In this document: piece by piece, positions 24,401 through 34,160 of the stretch
Layout of the letters: each line of letters opens with the position of its first letter
Numbering within the stretch: position 1 is the first letter of the stretch
Assembly (NCBI RefSeq): GCF_932526225.1
Contig: NC_064034.1
Span: forward strand, 5,690,001 to 5,754,000
Length of the DNA: 64,000 nucleotides
Direction of reading: 5' to 3'
Source: Nematostella vectensis
Lineage: Eukaryota; Cnidaria; Anthozoa; Actiniaria; Edwardsiidae
Notes under the pieces: generated by a model
What the model was told of the DNA's origin: nothing
Database searches by the model: none
Seen by the model: only the letters and a program-made list of their open reading frames with translations
Position numbers and translations under genes: made by a program

Positions 24401-24592
24401 GAAACATACTATTTTCTAATTGTACCTCTCATTTAGATGGCCGTCTTAATCATATATGGTATATGCACCAGGTAAGTTCTTGTTTTGGAAATTTGTCTAA
24501 AATAAATAATTGTTATAAATAATTCTTTTCTTTTGTTTTTCAGACAAAATCAGCTGGATTATGAAGAAACTAGACCATTAATTATAAATTAA
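15319..24592 (+). CDS. SLC18B1: SLC18B1-like MFS transporter (vesicular polyamine/amine type), 16 exons
   Basis: Exons: 15319-15468, 17663-17761, 17986-18059, 18782-18929, 19535-19603, 20053-20143, 20501-20566, 20738-20811, 21088-21186, 21392-21489, 22266-22361, 22462-22536, 22650-22716, 24024-24050, 24437-24471, 24544-24592. Phases agree throughout, giving 438 residues (human SLC18B1 is 456). Signatures in order: ALPTAFLTHEAEQHG, VSGLIFGIYSL, GTYLIPRFGPKAVLMCG, FAGICFLIRAI, MSSGLGFTVAPVLGG, LGLNSAEIGLLF, LSYALSTPVAGY, GFVGPVLGGALMQYFAFRW, and a tail EETRPLIIN. The duplicated GxxxGPxxGG-type motifs in the N and C halves fit a 12-TM vesicular MFS carrier that exchanges protons for amines or polyamines (family knowledge). 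The weakest joint is exon 8 to 9: the donor GTAGTG is poor and the loop is about four residues short of the human one. ATTAAA at 24605-24610 may be the polyadenylation signal. Introns contain several large arrays. Confidence 0.9.
15995..16146. repeat. MITE-like foldback element with G-runs, copy 1
   Basis: Ends GTAGCAGGCC and GGGTAAGGC-type complements (CCCCTGCTACGGCC) form an inverted repeat around internal G-runs. A second copy is at 17233-17375 because the whole segment is duplicated. Confidence 0.55.
16190..17035 (+). repeat. Minisatellite in SLC18B1-like intron 1
   Basis: Irregular repeats built from CACGAACACG, CGCAACATCACGAACACG and GTGACTCACAATTATG blocks. It is open in more than one frame and gives spurious proteins rich in THEHAT/SRTRDS. 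A shorter version is at 17420-17635. Confidence 0.9.
17060..17122 (+). pseudogene. Truncated duplicate of SLC18B1-like exon 2
   Basis: Identical to the first 63 bases of the real exon 2 (17663-17725), including the acceptor AACGTTACGTTTCAG. It then breaks off and continues into the start of the second segmental copy. No donor of the real exon remains, so inclusion would disrupt the reading frame or need a cryptic donor. Confidence 0.85.
17130..17761 (+). repeat. Segmental duplicate 2, ending in the intact exon 2
   Basis: Second copy of the intron-1 segment. It is shorter because the minisatellite is contracted, and it retains the G-run element (17233-17375). It leads into the full exon 2 used by the gene. 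Confidence 0.8.
18398..18506. repeat. (ATC)n trinucleotide microsatellite
   Basis: About 100 bp of near-perfect ATC repeats in SLC18B1-like intron 3. It creates poly-Ile, poly-Met and poly-Asp ORFs that are not genes. A small related (ATC)n lies near 18082-18112. Confidence 0.97.
20326..20444. repeat. ~120 bp MITE, copy in SLC18B1-like intron 6
   Basis: Bounded by CATTTTTTGTGCGTCTGTCC and the complement GGACAGACGCACGCAAAAAT. A related element is at 63496-63628. Confidence 0.7.
21800..22250. repeat. Minisatellite in SLC18B1-like intron 10
   Basis: About ten ~41 bp units with core ATCGTTGTTGGTTTGTCC, TTTACACGTTC and TTTATAACATAGC. Slight length variation shifts reading frames. Confidence 0.92.
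22717..23945 (+). repeat. Minisatellite containing serial splice-donor copies (intron 13)
   Basis: About 20 units of ~60 bp: GACAGAAGCGGTAAGTTACA, CCACGTGACGAC, TTACATGCTACCACTGACAG, GGGGAG. The unit resembles the end of exon 13 and its donor (GTGGACAGCAGCG then GTAAGACACGTGACG). Almost every unit has a GCGGTAAG donor-like site. Confidence 0.9.
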
Positions 24593-25713
24593 TTAATTTG
24601 AAAAATTAAAGATTGAAGAACCTTTGTAAAAAACTTTGTTTTTTTTTATAAAGGGAAATGAATGCCAGTCGGCTTCGACTCGACACATATGCATTTCCTT
24701 GTTTGCTGCTCGCCATTCCTAGCGGAAAGCGCGCTCATTTGCTTACGAACTGATTCAAGTGGATCGAGTGAAGCAGGCAAGGGCAGTAGAAACAGTGTTA
24801 GGCTAAATTCTGATAATTAACCACGAAATTACCCTCTAATTTGGCTGAAATGTGCCTTATTCTACGAGCAGCTCTCCGTGTTAACTTAAATATCCCGGTC
24901 TTGTTACGAGGCGTATTCTACGACCAGCTCTCCGTGTTAACTTAGATATCCCGGTCATGTTACGAAGCGTATTCTAAGCTACTACCCCGTGATGCGTGAA
25001 CAGTTCCCGACGAGCTAGCCGAAACGTGCCCGACGTTTTTGCTATTTGTATATACAAATTCATTCTAGGGGTGAGTGCAGTGCGCTGTAATGCCCCTCTA
25101 AAGATTACAAGGCATAATCTTAAATTGTTTTTGAAAGGCAGACCACGTAGTTCACCTATACTATGTGAAAACATTAGTAGATTCGCCGACGTATATTAGT
25201 TTTATAGTTTTTAAAAGGCAGAGCACGTAGTTCACTATGCTATATAAAAACAATAGTAGATTCGCTGACGTTTCGATATTAGTTTTAGTTTTCAAAAGGC
25301 AGACCACATAGTTCACCAGCATGCTATATGAAAACAATAGTAGAATCGCTGACGTTTCGAGATAAATTTGAGCAAAGGAATCATGGGGGCTGATTGAATA
25401 TGACTGGAGCGCTTTTTTTTTTTTTGCGTCTTTGTCGGAAATCGCTAGGCATGACGTGCGTAAGCTTGGCTCAGCCACTAGCTAAGGATTTATTGTCATT
25501 AATCATCCAGCTGGGATCTTGCTCTCCAACCATTTGAAAGACGCTAAATGTGTACAAGACAAGGCATCCGGGTAGACCCGCAATCACGAGACGATTGTCT
25601 GCAAGGGAATATTTACTGATTTTTCTAGAAAGAGATCGCCCATCTGCAGAACCTACAGGTGCAAGTTCTATGAGAGATTATTGAAAAGTGTCTGCAATTA
25701 TTATCTAAAGGAA
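24593..25713. other. Intergenic with two small tandem repeats
   Basis: Two copies of a ~57 bp unit lie at 24857-24976 (core CAGCTCTCCGTGTTAACTTA). Three copies of a ~78 bp unit lie at about 25125-25370 (core AAAAGGCAGACCACGTAG and TTCGCTGACG). No gene recognised. Confidence 0.5.
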
Positions 25714-25938
25714 ATGCCGGTCGCAGAGATGATTTTGACTTGTATTTCCTTGGCTGGGATTGTTCTATTGAATACACAACTGCTTTGCTGTATCGTGAAA
25801 CTTGAAAAAATGGAAAAGGGAAGAGCACAAAAACGAAAAAGAAAGAGGTCGAACTATTGGGACACAACGCACCAAGAATCCACAGACACATCCTCAGATA
25901 CTCAGGCGACGATCCGTGACATCCGCTGCGATTATTGA
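25714..25938 (+). CDS. Single-TM microprotein (copy A of a mirrored pair)
   Basis: A 74-residue ORF starting MPVAEMILTCISLAG. One hydrophobic segment (about residues 5-28), then a strongly basic stretch (KRKRKR) and a Ser/Thr/Asp-rich tail. It resembles the minus-strand ORF at 45836-46075: about 11 of the first 25 residues match in register (M...E..L.C...AG..LL..QL.C). In both, the same ~0.7 kb repeat lies about 0.5-0.7 kb downstream. Similarity between independent copies suggests a real small membrane protein. Function unknown. A longer reading with an upstream non-ATG start is possible but not needed. Confidence 0.5.
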   Translation: MPVAEMILTCISLAGIVLLNTQLLCCIVKLEKMEKGRAQKRKRKRSNYWDTTHQESTDTSSDTQATIRDIRCDY

Positions 25939-26633
25939 TGGTGACTGTCGGTAGATAGCAAAGGGAACAACTATATTGGACCCTGGACGATGCATTAACA
26001 AAGATAGCGGCGATGTAAAATAAAATGAGTTTTTAAGTCGTTTTCGAGTATCAAGTTCGTTATTGCTATGTGCCGCAATAAATGAGTGTTTCAACAAAAA
26101 TGCAGATTTAACATAAATGCCCACTTGAAGGTTAATTTAAAAAAGGGGGAAGGGGTACGGCCAATACGCATTTCCAGGCGGACAAATTCAAACAGGGGTG
26201 GTGAGGAGTCTTACAAATAGGCATCTCACGATTGAAATAACCGCTAAGAGAGTTTTATTTTGAATTCCGTGATACATAAAGCCAAGAGAGTAAGCACGGC
26301 ATCGCGCACGCAAAGCTATACTCGCCGCAGGGTATGTTTGCTTCAAGAAAGTGGTCCCCAAGAACGAAAAGTCACGCACGATCCACGAACCGTGAAATTC
26401 TAAAATGTAATGCATTGCGCAAAGACGACATACCGCGAAACTAAGCAATAAAAGGCGACGTTTACATCATGTATGGCACTTACAGGAGGTATTCAAGATT
26501 TATCGAAAACAAGCACAGGAAACGATGACAAAAACAAGGATGCCATACTAGGGCTCTTAATTATAGCTGGATCCTTTTTTTATCATCGGCCGCGAAAAGT
26601 CACGTCTGGTTCTACTTCGGACCTTCCGGGCGT
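25939..26633. other. Spacer between microprotein A and repeat A
   Basis: No gene recognised. An open frame beginning near 26473 continues into the repeat and encodes the repeat motif, so it is probably not a gene. Confidence 0.45.
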
Positions 26634-27351
26634 CCGCGGATATGGCGTCAGAAACCGTTCAAAATTCCCTGGGGTAAAAGCGTCGCCGGTAATTGGTTTT
26701 CACGGCACCGGGTTTTATTTGACGGTGCCGGGTTTTCTAAAATCCCTGACAAAACTCCCTGAGGTAAAAGCGTCGCCGGTAATTGGTTTTCACGGCACCG
26801 GGTTTTATTTTGACGGTGCCGGGTTTTATAAAAGCCCTGACAAAATTACCCGGGGAAAAAGCGTCGCCGGCAATTGGTTATCACGGCACCGGGTTTTATA
26901 TGACGGTGGCGGAAATTTGCCGAGGTAAAAGCGTCGCCTGTACCTTTTTCTATGGCACCGGGTTTTATTTGACGGTGCCGGTTTTTTCGAAAGTTTCTTT
27001 GATTTGCGGGGGTCTGATTTTAAGTTCCGTATGCGTGGTCTAAAATTACATCCGAGGCCTGGTTTATTTCCGTGGCCAGGATTTATTTTCGCAATAACGA
27101 TTATTCGATAGACTATTTTTAATAATAAATTCATTTATCATTATTTCTTTATAAATCCAAAGAAATGTTGTTTAATATTAGTTGCTGCGCGCAAAAAGAT
27201 TAGGGGAACGATGCAGAAAATAACAAATCATAGACGGTAAGCAGGGGTTACCGGTTTTTATTCCCACATTTGTGAATTTTTTTTTTACAATTGATACTGA
27301 TGTATATGTACGCGAGAATGGCCCGTCACTTTTTCCAGAGAATGTCTATTC
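26634..27351 (+). repeat. Repeat A of an inverted pair (~0.7 kb)
   Basis: Nearly identical to the reverse complement of 44615-45330, apart from a ~15 bp gap and scattered substitutions. Inside are four to five iterations of an ~85 bp motif with GTAAAAGCGTCGCCGG and the palindrome-like pair GGCACCGGGTTTTAT / GACGGTGCCGGG. It then continues through AATTGATACTGATGT and ends at GAGAATGTCTATTC. No convincing coding capacity. Confidence 0.92.
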
Positions 27352-27570
27352 TGTAATGTCGGACTAAGCTCAAAGCGTAAGGTGGCGAGAAACAAGAATT
27401 TGCCAGCTGATGCTAGACAGGAGGGGAGAAGAGGGACTGTAGATCACGTGATCAACTCAACCAATCAGGGTAAACCAAAAAAGGTAATAAAATTATTCCG
27501 TTATATCAGTTAGAATGCGACAAAAATAATTATACAAACAAATGGAGATCAACACAATAATCAGAAGATC

Positions 27571-27600
27571 ACGTACGCTGAACATCTGCTCAGCGTACGT
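27571..27600. repeat. Perfect hairpin over the integrase-like stop codon
   Basis: ACGTACGCTGA, 8 nt spacer, TCAGCGTACGT: 11 bp perfect arms spanning the last codons and stop (27590-27592). Confidence 0.9.
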
Positions 27601-30600
27601 GCCTCGCGATGATCGCCTTAGCCTGGATGAAGGATGGAATGCCATGATTATGGTCTTGCTGAAGAGGGTCAACAGACTGGAGCTCATTCCAACAAGCCTC
27701 CCCAACCTGTAGACTCACGGCTGGTACAACCACCCTTTCGATCTCGTCATCCTGCATCTCCTCCGCCACCCCCGGGTTCGGTTCGTATATTCCATAAGTG
27801 TCTTCATCTATTGTGTTGTCTTCGAAAAAATCTTTAACAGCAATATAGTCTGAGCCAAATAATCTAAGCATACCTAATAAATATAATTGGTTTGGAGTCT
27901 TCTGATTTTCTGTAGATAATTTATGGTTGTTCCAGGAATTCTTAAATTTTTCGAGATTAAAGTTGATTCTTGGTAAAAAAATGTAATGTAGGGCAAATAG
28001 ATCAATATCATTGTCAGGACATAAAATATCTTCGTCCTCTAAGAAAAAGAATAATTTTCTGAAATACTCGGTCACCATGTCCCTCATATCCCTCCAAAGT
28101 CTTTCAATCCTCTGGTTATGGACTGAACTACCCTGGATGATGCTTCCTCTCCCTTCCCCCCTCCTGTCTAGCATCAGTCTGGCAACTTCCTGGTTCTCGC
28201 CACCTTTATCTGTCCTCACTCTCGATGGCCAGCAAAATTCCTCAGTTGCTCCCAGAAAAAGGTGTGCTACCGTCTTCGCCCTGTTATTTATAGAGCATTT
28301 TAGAAAAACCACCAACCTCGAAAACCCATCTATACCTCCATGAATCACAAGTCTCCACCTGTAAAGAAAAAAACACGTACAGATCAGCAGATTATTCATA
28401 GAACGAGCGGAGCGAGCTCGCATAAAATGTATTTTGTCTCGTCGTATAGTATCTTAGGAGGGGTTTCACACCCTGTCCATGAGCACTCGGCGCAATTTTC
28501 TAAATACGCTGAAAAAAACGCACGGAATTTGCGGGGGAAATGTGTCAAAATGCATGGGGGAAAATGCCTAATTATCATTAGTTAATGTGTAAAACAAGTA
28601 AAATGGATCCTTAGGAATTACAGCTGGGGTCACAAGGTAGCTAGTTTGTGTCTTTTTATGTAAATACATTGTCGCTGTGGAATTTAGCGATGCAAACACT
28701 GCGATGCAAACATTGCAAGAACATTGCCTTCTCGTCTTGTTTGTTTACATTTTTTAGCCAAATATTTCATATCTAAAAGCAGGGGCGATGGAAAACGTTA
28801 GTAAAGCTGTAAGCCTTGTAAGCCTAATAAAAAAAAAACGACTAAAAAGGGCACGTACGCCCTCCCCTGACATTGCTTTTTGTCGGTATGACTAGAAGTA
28901 CAACTGTAACTATAGAGATTTAAAGACGAGTAGGCCATAGTTTACCGTATAAGCTTGTGATTGCCATCAAGATGCCACAAACTATTAGGCCCTGTGAAAA
29001 AGAGCATCCGTTAAACACGAACGCGAGAACTATAAAAGGGATAGCTCCGCTCCCGTTTTCGCAAGCTCTCGCGCAAGTCGTCGTCATTTATAACTTGACT
29101 TCGTTGAGTCACAGGTAGCCCAAGCTCTTTATTTGTTCCTATTGATATTTAAATCCATATATCCATAACTGTCATAACAAATGAAGTCCACGAAAAAAAA
29201 GAGGTTTACAAATTATCAAGGTAAACTGATTTTACCTTATCAGGTAGAACAGTGTATGCTTACAGTAAAACCACGTAGTATTTGAGGGGGCGATGAATCT
29301 ACAAAATATTGACTACTGCAGGCCCAATGCATTCATCGGGTAAATCAAAGGTCTAATACTAGAAGTTTCTAATAGAAAGTCAATGCTCGGAGGACGGGAC
29401 GAACATGTTTCAGTAGAGGGGTTCTCGAAAAAGATTGCGCTCCCTCCGAGCAAATATTTGAAAATAAACTTGATAATTGACAATAGTATAAGAGCCTGCA
29501 AGCCAGTCTGTATGATTTGTTAAAACAAGCGTGTACCTGGTACGTGGTATTTCGTTCTGGGATTCTGTCTGCTCCATTGCAGCACCCGTCCTACGGGGTC
29601 CATCTCCACCAGCTTGTTAGCTATGTTAGATCTAGCAGCGTAGAGTCCTCGTGATATGATTTCCCCCTCTATCATCCTTATTCCAATGTTTGGAGAAGTT
29701 TGTTGCAATTCAAGGATAATCCCCTCCAGCTCCTGCTCGGACACTGTTCTAGCTTTCCTTTTCTTGCCAATGTCAATGTCGTATTTTTTACGAAGCCTCC
29801 AAAGAGTTGATATCGAAACACCTTTTGCATTAAAATATAGAGATTAAAATGTATGATGTATTGATTAGGAATCAGGGCTGTAGCACGGGGTGGGACATGG
29901 GGCAAGTGCTCCCCACTCCCTCCCTCCCCCCCAATATTAGAAACAATTGAAATTATAAAGAGACTGCATCGTGACCCTTTCCTCAGTATTAGTTTAAAAT
30001 ATCTTCCTTTCTCTTATATGTACTCACCTAGAGCTCTAGCAATGTCCATCCATGACAGCCTGTATCCTCTCATCACCTCCAGCTGCTCTTTTGGTATGAT
30101 GAACTGCGGTCGTCCCACCTGTCCAGTCCTGGACATTGGCGCACGATACATCACTTCCTCCGTTATCAGAGGGATAATAGCACTCAAACGAGCAGCCACA
30201 TCGCTCACCTTTGCCTCCAATGCTGATAAGTTTTTGATGATTGACAGTAGCAGACTGTCACTACATGGTTTTTTCACAGTCAAAAACCATCGCAGGCGCT
30301 TACTATTTGACAAAATTGCTTGCATTGACACAAACTGATTTGACAACTTGCTTGGTGATGCCGATTTGTCCGCTAATGTATTTATGCTCTCTACATACTT
30401 TTGATGCGCTGTCTCAACGAACCGTTCGATTGCTTCGGGGTCCACACAATGACCTTGTAAATAATCAAATTAAATGGTTTTAAATAACATGGTAGTGGAA
30501 AGCAAGACAATTACAAAAAACTTATAGTATTTGACACTAATAGTGTGGTTTTCGAAATCCTAATAGTCAAGCCAGAAAAAAGAGAAAGACTGTGTATTAC

Positions 30601-31271
30601 AGTACCAAATAACCTAAATAGTATTTCATGGGTTTTTGAAAACCACTCTTATGACTGAATATAATTGTCAAGTCCTGAAGACACAATTTTGAGCGCCACT
30701 CTCCAGTCCCCTCGCGGTTAACGTCCGAATTGGCGCGAAAGTATCACCAAATAAGGAGACCGACAGCGGAAGATCTTGTTGTACGAAAAAAATCAGCAGA
30801 AGTCACTATATTTTATACGTTGTCTCTGGAAGAGAACACCTTGAAATCTGAGTGCTATAGATTTTAAGGTGTTCCCGACCAAATGCTCGAAAGGTCTGAA
30901 AACCTCGCTTGTATGTACCTCGTATGTTCATAGGAATTCAATCGCCGGCCATCGCCAGCGAATTCGATCTTGCAAAACGGACGAATCAAATGTAGAATCG
31001 GCAGATTTGCCGCCGCGTGAGCAGACAGACCCACAGATTTTTAAAGGAGTTTTCTCGTCAAGTTTACGGTTGTCTAGCACAAAGACAGAGAGCTCAAAAA
31101 CCATACACTGACCTCTGACGAGGGCCACGTGAGGTTGACAGCGTATTTTTTCTTAAATGGCTTGGTAAAATAAATAAGATACTACTAGTTGAGAATCGCT
31201 ACCTTACCTGTTTTGAAGAGGCAAGAAAGCAGGATGAGTAGAGCGAAGACGGACTGAAAAGGTGGTATCAT
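27590..31271 (-). CDS. DDE integrase (rve-type) core protein of transposon origin, 5 exons
   Basis: Minus-strand exons: 31271-31208, 30453-30028, 29821-29537, 28991-28946, 28358-27590. Phases match (1,1,1,2) and give 529 residues. Exon 1 (MIPPFQSVFALLILL...) looks like a signal peptide and is the least certain. The middle carries a GRPQF / RALGVSISTLWRLRKKY helix-turn-helix-like region. The 46-nt exon 4 supplies GPNSLWHLDGNHKLIR with the first catalytic Asp (267). Exon 5 gives VIHGGIDGFSRLVVFL, RVRTDKGGEN (Asp324) and SVHNQRIERLWRDM (Glu359), so the DDE triad is intact with 34 residues between the last two. FALHYIFLPRIN and a tail with DNTIDEDTYGIYEPN follow. This architecture matches integrase-core proteins seen widely in fish and cnidarian genomes (from memory). 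No terminal inverted repeats were found right around it, so it may be domesticated. Confidence 0.82.
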
Positions 31272-31511
31272 TTCTATTTTGTCAAGCTTATACTTTGTTA
31301 AACACTCGGCCAATGGCAATAATCCAGCTACTGCCTGCCCAGTGTTTTGCATAGACGTCAGAGCCTAGATGTCGAAATCATCTAATACGTCATAATGGGC
31401 CGACACTTACACGCTACACTTATAGGCCGACACTTACACGCTACACTGTCCCTGAACGAACAGCTAAAAGAACTAGTGCGGTTTGGCCTTTAGACAATTA
31501 CGATCAAAACG
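31272..31511. promoter_or_regulatory. Divergent promoter region
   Basis: 240 bp between the start codons of the integrase-like gene (-) and the TRAF-like gene (+). It contains CGGCCAATGGC (CCAAT-type box, near 31309) and a 25 bp tandem repeat with CCGACACTTACACGCTACAC (about 31400-31446). The promoter role is inferred from position. Confidence 0.45.
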
Positions 31512-33121
31512 ATGGATTCAACTATGTATATTATAACCGGAGATGCCCCAGATGACTTTATCTGTAATGTGTGGTAAGTCAGATTTCAAACCAACTTATT
31601 GACTCTATTTATTTTTATGGAAGGTTAACGGACTATTCACCTCCTTCTTTTTAGTGGCACTGTTATGCTGGTGCCGGTGGTAATGCCCAATTGCGGACAT
31701 TCATGCTGCAGTTCTTGTGCCGAGAGGGTCAACAGAAAGTGCCCAGAATGCCGCGAAGAATTTGGCGCAACGGCGGAGTTGAGGGAGAACATCTCCCTCA
31801 AAAGGATAATAAGGCGCTTGCAAGCGAAGTGCAAGCGCTGTCCATTCAATGGGGAGCTTGGGCTTGTACTTGACCATCTCTGCCCAGAGAGAGAGACAGA
31901 GTGTACGAACCCAAGCTGCAACGTTAAGGTGAAAAGGTCGGCACTAAGTTCTCATTTACAAGTGTGCCCACAAAAAATGACGGAATGTGCAGAGTGCCAA
32001 AAGCGGATGCCACGTGCGCTACTAGAGAGGCACTCCCAATATGAGTGTTTTCAGCGCATGGTCCAGTGTGTGCTTTGCACGGAGAACGTGAAAAGGTATT
32101 TATTTTATATGCTAAGGTATCTTGAGTACATACCACAGGTATACACTGGCTAGTTTTAATATTTTTCCGGTGTGGAACTAGAACATACAATGCATATTCG
32201 GACGTATGAAATTTTTAACTAACTCTGCTGAATCATGCTTTTTTTTAATCTTGTAGAGATGGATTGAATTTGCACTTAACCAACTGCGAGGAGCGCAGTC
32301 GAACCTGTGGTGTTCCTGGCTGTCATTTTCATGGCAACCAGGAACAGATGTTACGCCATAGAGTCAGCTATGCGTCGGGCCACGTTGAGCTGTACCGGAC
32401 GTATGCTGAACGCCTAGCCCACGCCATTGCTAAAAAGGTAAACCATTTGTCGTGATTGATGGCCCGCTTTCTATGCATGCTCGCGGATCCAGCGCTTACT
32501 TTCTTCGGCCACGGAAACCTGCCCGCACAGTGCGCTGTATCTTTGAGCATTCATTCTAAGTTGCCCATTATTGTTTGATAAAATAAACTTAATCTTCCTT
32601 TTTTTTATGCAGAGCACTCCAAGCGTAGAAAAATTGCCTCTGAGGGTAGAGACTTTTCTCTGGTGCACAGAGGCGTTTAAAGAGAAAGCGGCCTCAGCAT
32701 GCGCGGGACAACCCCTCACAAGCCCGACATACAGGAGTGAAGCCGGGGAGAAATGGAGGCTGGTGCTGTTTGTGAAGCCATACAAACTTTATGCACAGCT
32801 CCAGTCCTCCGTGGCCCCTCTTAATGTCAACATCAGGTAAAAAGCACAGGAAGGATATAGGTGTTTGCAAACGTTTCCTAGTTTTGTTTAACCGGAAAAA
32901 AACTATTATCTGTTTCATTTATCCGTAGGCTTATCTTGCTCGATGACGCGTACGAAAATAGGGATCAGATCTTCACGGCAGATGGTCTTCTTATCAAGGA
33001 AGGCCAGATGTTCGGCCAAAGAGGGTCTCTAAAGGATCTTGAAACATATGTCGAGGGTCCTCAAAAGACCTTAAAAATCAAAATGATAATTGAACATATT
33101 TCATATTCTGTTACTTATTAG
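31512..33121 (+). CDS. TRAF-like RING and TRAF-type zinc-finger protein (probable E3 ligase), 5 exons
   Basis: Exons: 31512-31573, 31655-32095, 32257-32437, 32613-32836, 32929-33121; all phases agree; 366 residues. A C3HC4 RING spans Cys18 to Cys53 (CNVC, NCGHSC, CSSC, CPEC), split by intron 1. Cys/His-rich TRAF-type fingers follow: CKRCPFNGELGLVLDH, CPERETECTNPSC, HLQVCPQKMTECAEC, HSQYECFQRMVQCVLC, HLTNCEERSRTCGVPGC. The C-terminal third (WRLVLFVKPYKLYAQ..., LLDDAYENRDQIF) is reminiscent of a MATH/TRAF-C fold but too diverged to call. Such proteins usually act as ubiquitin ligases or signalling adaptors (family knowledge). AATAAA at 33260-33265 follows. It shares a 240 bp divergent upstream region with the integrase-like gene. 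Confidence 0.88.
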
Positions 33122-34160
33122 GTTCTGTGATTGTAATTTTTTTGGTTACTCCTCTTGTTTTGTTAATTTCTTTTATTCGAGTTGTTTACCAAAAGCTTTT
33201 CTTTGAAAAGGTTTTTCATGTTTGAGCAGAAAGTGTAAAAGTAGGATCCACGATGAAGAAATAAAGGCTAAACTTCAAAACACCCGCCCACTGTTTTGCA
33301 TTTTACATGCGAAAACCCGACGCTCATAAACACGGTGCGTGTCAAATTCATGACATTCCACCATTTATTAATTAACGTGATAAATCAAACTAACCGGCTT
33401 GAGAAAACTACGCCCTAAATCAACGCTCTGAGTTGAAGGGGAGATTTGTAGTGGTGCAATCACCCACCATGTAATCACACTAAAACCGTAAATAAATAGC
33501 AAGGGTCACTCTTTTAAAGATTTCTTCTGAAATCTATAGTAAACAATTTCCAAAATGTTTGACAATGAAAACATTTTTGTCCTAGATTTTATACACAGCG
33601 CCTTTGGTGTTTTGCTGTTTGGAAAAGTTTTTTTTTTCCGATTTCTCAATCAAGGGGTCGCACTAGAAATGTGATGCATTGACATATCGGAGGTGTTAAA
33701 GCCGCATTGACCAGTTTACTTCCGGAGGTCCGACGGAAACCTCAACCGTCAAAAGACAAAGGAATCTATTAGAATCCGAGATATTAAACAGGCCATCCGC
33801 TCTAAATTATCAGTCACGTCCTCAAAGAAACTTCAAATAGACACACTGCTTTCAATATTTTGAAATATTTTTCGCATTTTCCGTTAAAAATCATCGGAGA
33901 TTGTTAAGTAATCGACCGGAAGTAAACTGGTGACAATGCGACTTTAACTAAACAGGAAATTTAAAAAGATAGACAATAAACCGCTCCTGTGTAGCAGTGC
34001 CGCTGTTTACTTTTCCTACCACCGGCGTGGGAAATATGTTATCATAGCTTGTTGACGTAATCATTCACAGTGTGTGCTTTCCCAAAGATAAGATAGATCA
34101 TTTTACTGTAGAATTACTGTAGAGTTCGAAGGATAGATAGAGGCAACGGCGAGAGAGAAA
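33122..34160. other. Intergenic between the TRAF-like and FAF-like genes
   Basis: Contains the TRAF-like polyadenylation signal. Within 33690-33950 the phrases CCAGTTTACTTCCGG and CCGGAAGTAAACTGG lie about 200 bp apart in inverted orientation, suggesting a small foldback element. No exon recognised. Confidence 0.5.

Noticed and set aside
26473-27134. ORFs in repeat A and the identical ones in repeat B
   Set aside because: Both strands are open over the repetitive motif; no start context, splice sites or domain.
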